NCBI RefSeq assembly: GCF_024199795.1
Contig: NZ_JANADK010000001.1
Span: forward strand, 7,936,001-8,000,000
DNA: 64,000 nt
Direction of reading: 5' to 3'
Source: Bradyrhizobium sp. CCGB01
GTDB lineage: Bacteria; Pseudomonadota; Alphaproteobacteria; Rhizobiales; Xanthobacteraceae
Shown piece by piece: positions 63,193 to 64,000 of the stretch (position 1 is its first letter; each line of letters starts with the position of its first letter). Made by a program: the position numbers and the translations under genes. The notes under the pieces are model-generated. The model ran no database searches and was not told the origin of the DNA. It saw only the letters and a list, made by a program, of their open reading frames with translations.

Positions 63193-64000
63193 GTGGACGC
63201 GCAACCATCCAACAACTCTGACTGTCGCCACGCAAGAATCGAGCTGAAGCATCTTCGCCTTGCGGTACTTGCATGTAGCTGCGGCAGCTTGCGGCGCGCG
63301 GCCGATGTACTCGGAGTTCGACATTCGGCACTCAGCCGGTCGGTAATTCAGTTAGAGCAACTTGTTGGAGCGACATTGTTCGAGCGATCGTCGGCAGGAA
63401 TACGACCTACCCAGGCAGGCTCCAGCTTCCTAAGTCGCGCGACCGCGATCCTCGAGCGAATTGAAGCGCTTGTTCAATCGGCAGGTTATGGCGCAGTCAC
63501 AGGCTCCTCTCAATTCTCGGTAGGTTTGTGTACGTCGGGTTCGACAAGGAATCTGCGTGCGATCTTAGCTGATCTTGGACGACATGACATCGAAGTGACC
63601 GCAATTGAGCGATCACCGACAGATTTGAATGGCTGTCTACGGAGCGGAGTGGCAGATGCTATCATCGTTCCCGAGGGGCCACGGTCAATCGATCTTGAAT
63701 CTCGTGCACTATGGTGCGAAGGCATTGTTGTTCTGTTAGCCGCAGACAATACTCTGGCTACCCGTGAAGTTATCTACTGGACGGATCTTCTCAATCAAAC
63801 GATCTTGCTCGGAACGAGCGAACATGTATGCAGTTTGACAAAGATCATCGAACCGTACCTTGTGGCGCAAGGCATCGGACAAAAGGTTCAGCGACACAAT
63901 GTAAGCCGACATGTCATCCACGGCCTTGCAAGTGCAGGGCTTGGAGTCAGCTTTATGCTCGCATCTAATACGAAATCTATTGGAGATGACCTTATTTGGC
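63193..64000 (+). CDS. LysR-family transcriptional regulator (truncated by window end)
   Basis: The frame starts with GTG at 63193 (MDAQPSNNSDCRHARIELKH) and stays open to the window edge. The N-terminal helix-turn-helix is clear (SLRRAADVLGVRHSALSRSV, IQLEQLVGATLFERSSAGIR), followed by the start of the LysR effector domain (FSVGLCTSGSTRNLRAILAD). The GTG choice rests on the longest protein-like lead; homology begins at IELKHLRLAV. Low GC content suggests transfer. The target is unknown. Confidence 0.85.
   Translation, partial: MDAQPSNNSDCRHARIELKHLRLAVLACSCGSLRRAADVLGVRHSALSRSVIQLEQLVGATLFERSSAGIRPTQAGSSFLSRATAILERIEALVQSAGYGAVTGSSQFSVGLCTSGSTRNLRAILADLGRHDIEVTAIERSPTDLNGCLRSGVADAIIVPEGPRSIDLESRALWCEGIVVLLAADNTLATREVIYWTDLLNQTILLGTSEHVCSLTKIIEPYLVAQGIGQKVQRHNVSRHVIHGLASAGLGVSFMLASNTKSIGDDLIW

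Overview
The window reads as a chromosomal accessory segment of a high-GC alphaproteobacterium of the order Hyphomicrobiales, most likely Bradyrhizobium or a close relative. The grounds are gene content and style: several very small proteins of a kind I associate with Bradyrhizobium, many histidine kinases with an HEV(N/R)QP H-box, ATGA-coupled operons, and a PHA synthase. No species call is possible from the sequence alone.

Layout. 0.1-2.2 kb (minus): a GTG-started single-domain receiver, an ECF sigma factor and egtD (ergothioneine biosynthesis), apparently one operon. 2.8-8.3 kb: a giant Ser/Thr-kinase/AAA/GAF/PAS/histidine kinase. 8.4-15.9 kb: AraC regulator, orphan kinase, DUF427 protein, a MOSC-ferredoxin-reductase fusion, a VOC protein, a MASE4-like membrane kinase and a small secreted protein. 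15.9-20.9 kb: an RclR-like AraC regulator with two cysteines, divergent from an AhpD-like protein, then a DUF417 (RclC/YkgB-like) membrane protein, an SDR, a second DUF417 protein and a haloalkane dehalogenase. 21.0-27.6 kb (minus): a three-subunit FAD/cytochrome c dehydrogenase, a Tat-exported haloacid-dehalogenase-like protein and a porin. 27.9-28.3 kb: a decayed methylisocitrate lyase gene.

28.4-44.2 kb (minus): a LuxR-type regulator without the phospho-acceptor Asp, and a type I secretion operon (ABC exporter, HlyD adaptor, membrane-anchored RTX protein) behind a 3009-aa RTX heme peroxidase. 45-48.6 kb: an adenylate-cyclase pseudogene, two small proteins and phaC. 48.7 kb: a fragment of initiator tRNA. 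49.2-56.0 kb: a sugar ABC transporter operon with an FGGY kinase and a class II aldolase. 56-64 kb: low gene density, small proteins, decayed genes, an AraC regulator, a hairpin cluster, a GntR pseudogene and, at the right edge, an unknown gene and a truncated LysR regulator in less GC-rich DNA.

How it may work together (inference). The 15.9-27.6 kb block carries enzymes for haloalkane to alcohol to acid to dehalogenated acid, next to a regulator and membrane proteins resembling the E. coli reactive-chlorine (rcl) system, and 8 kb from a secreted heme peroxidase of a superfamily that can oxidise halides. This suggests a halogen-related theme: making or meeting oxidised halogen outside the cell, sensing it, and removing halogenated products. 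A palindrome shared by 2.41 kb and 18.35 kb hints at co-regulation of the left-hand signalling genes with the SDR/DUF417/dehalogenase operon.
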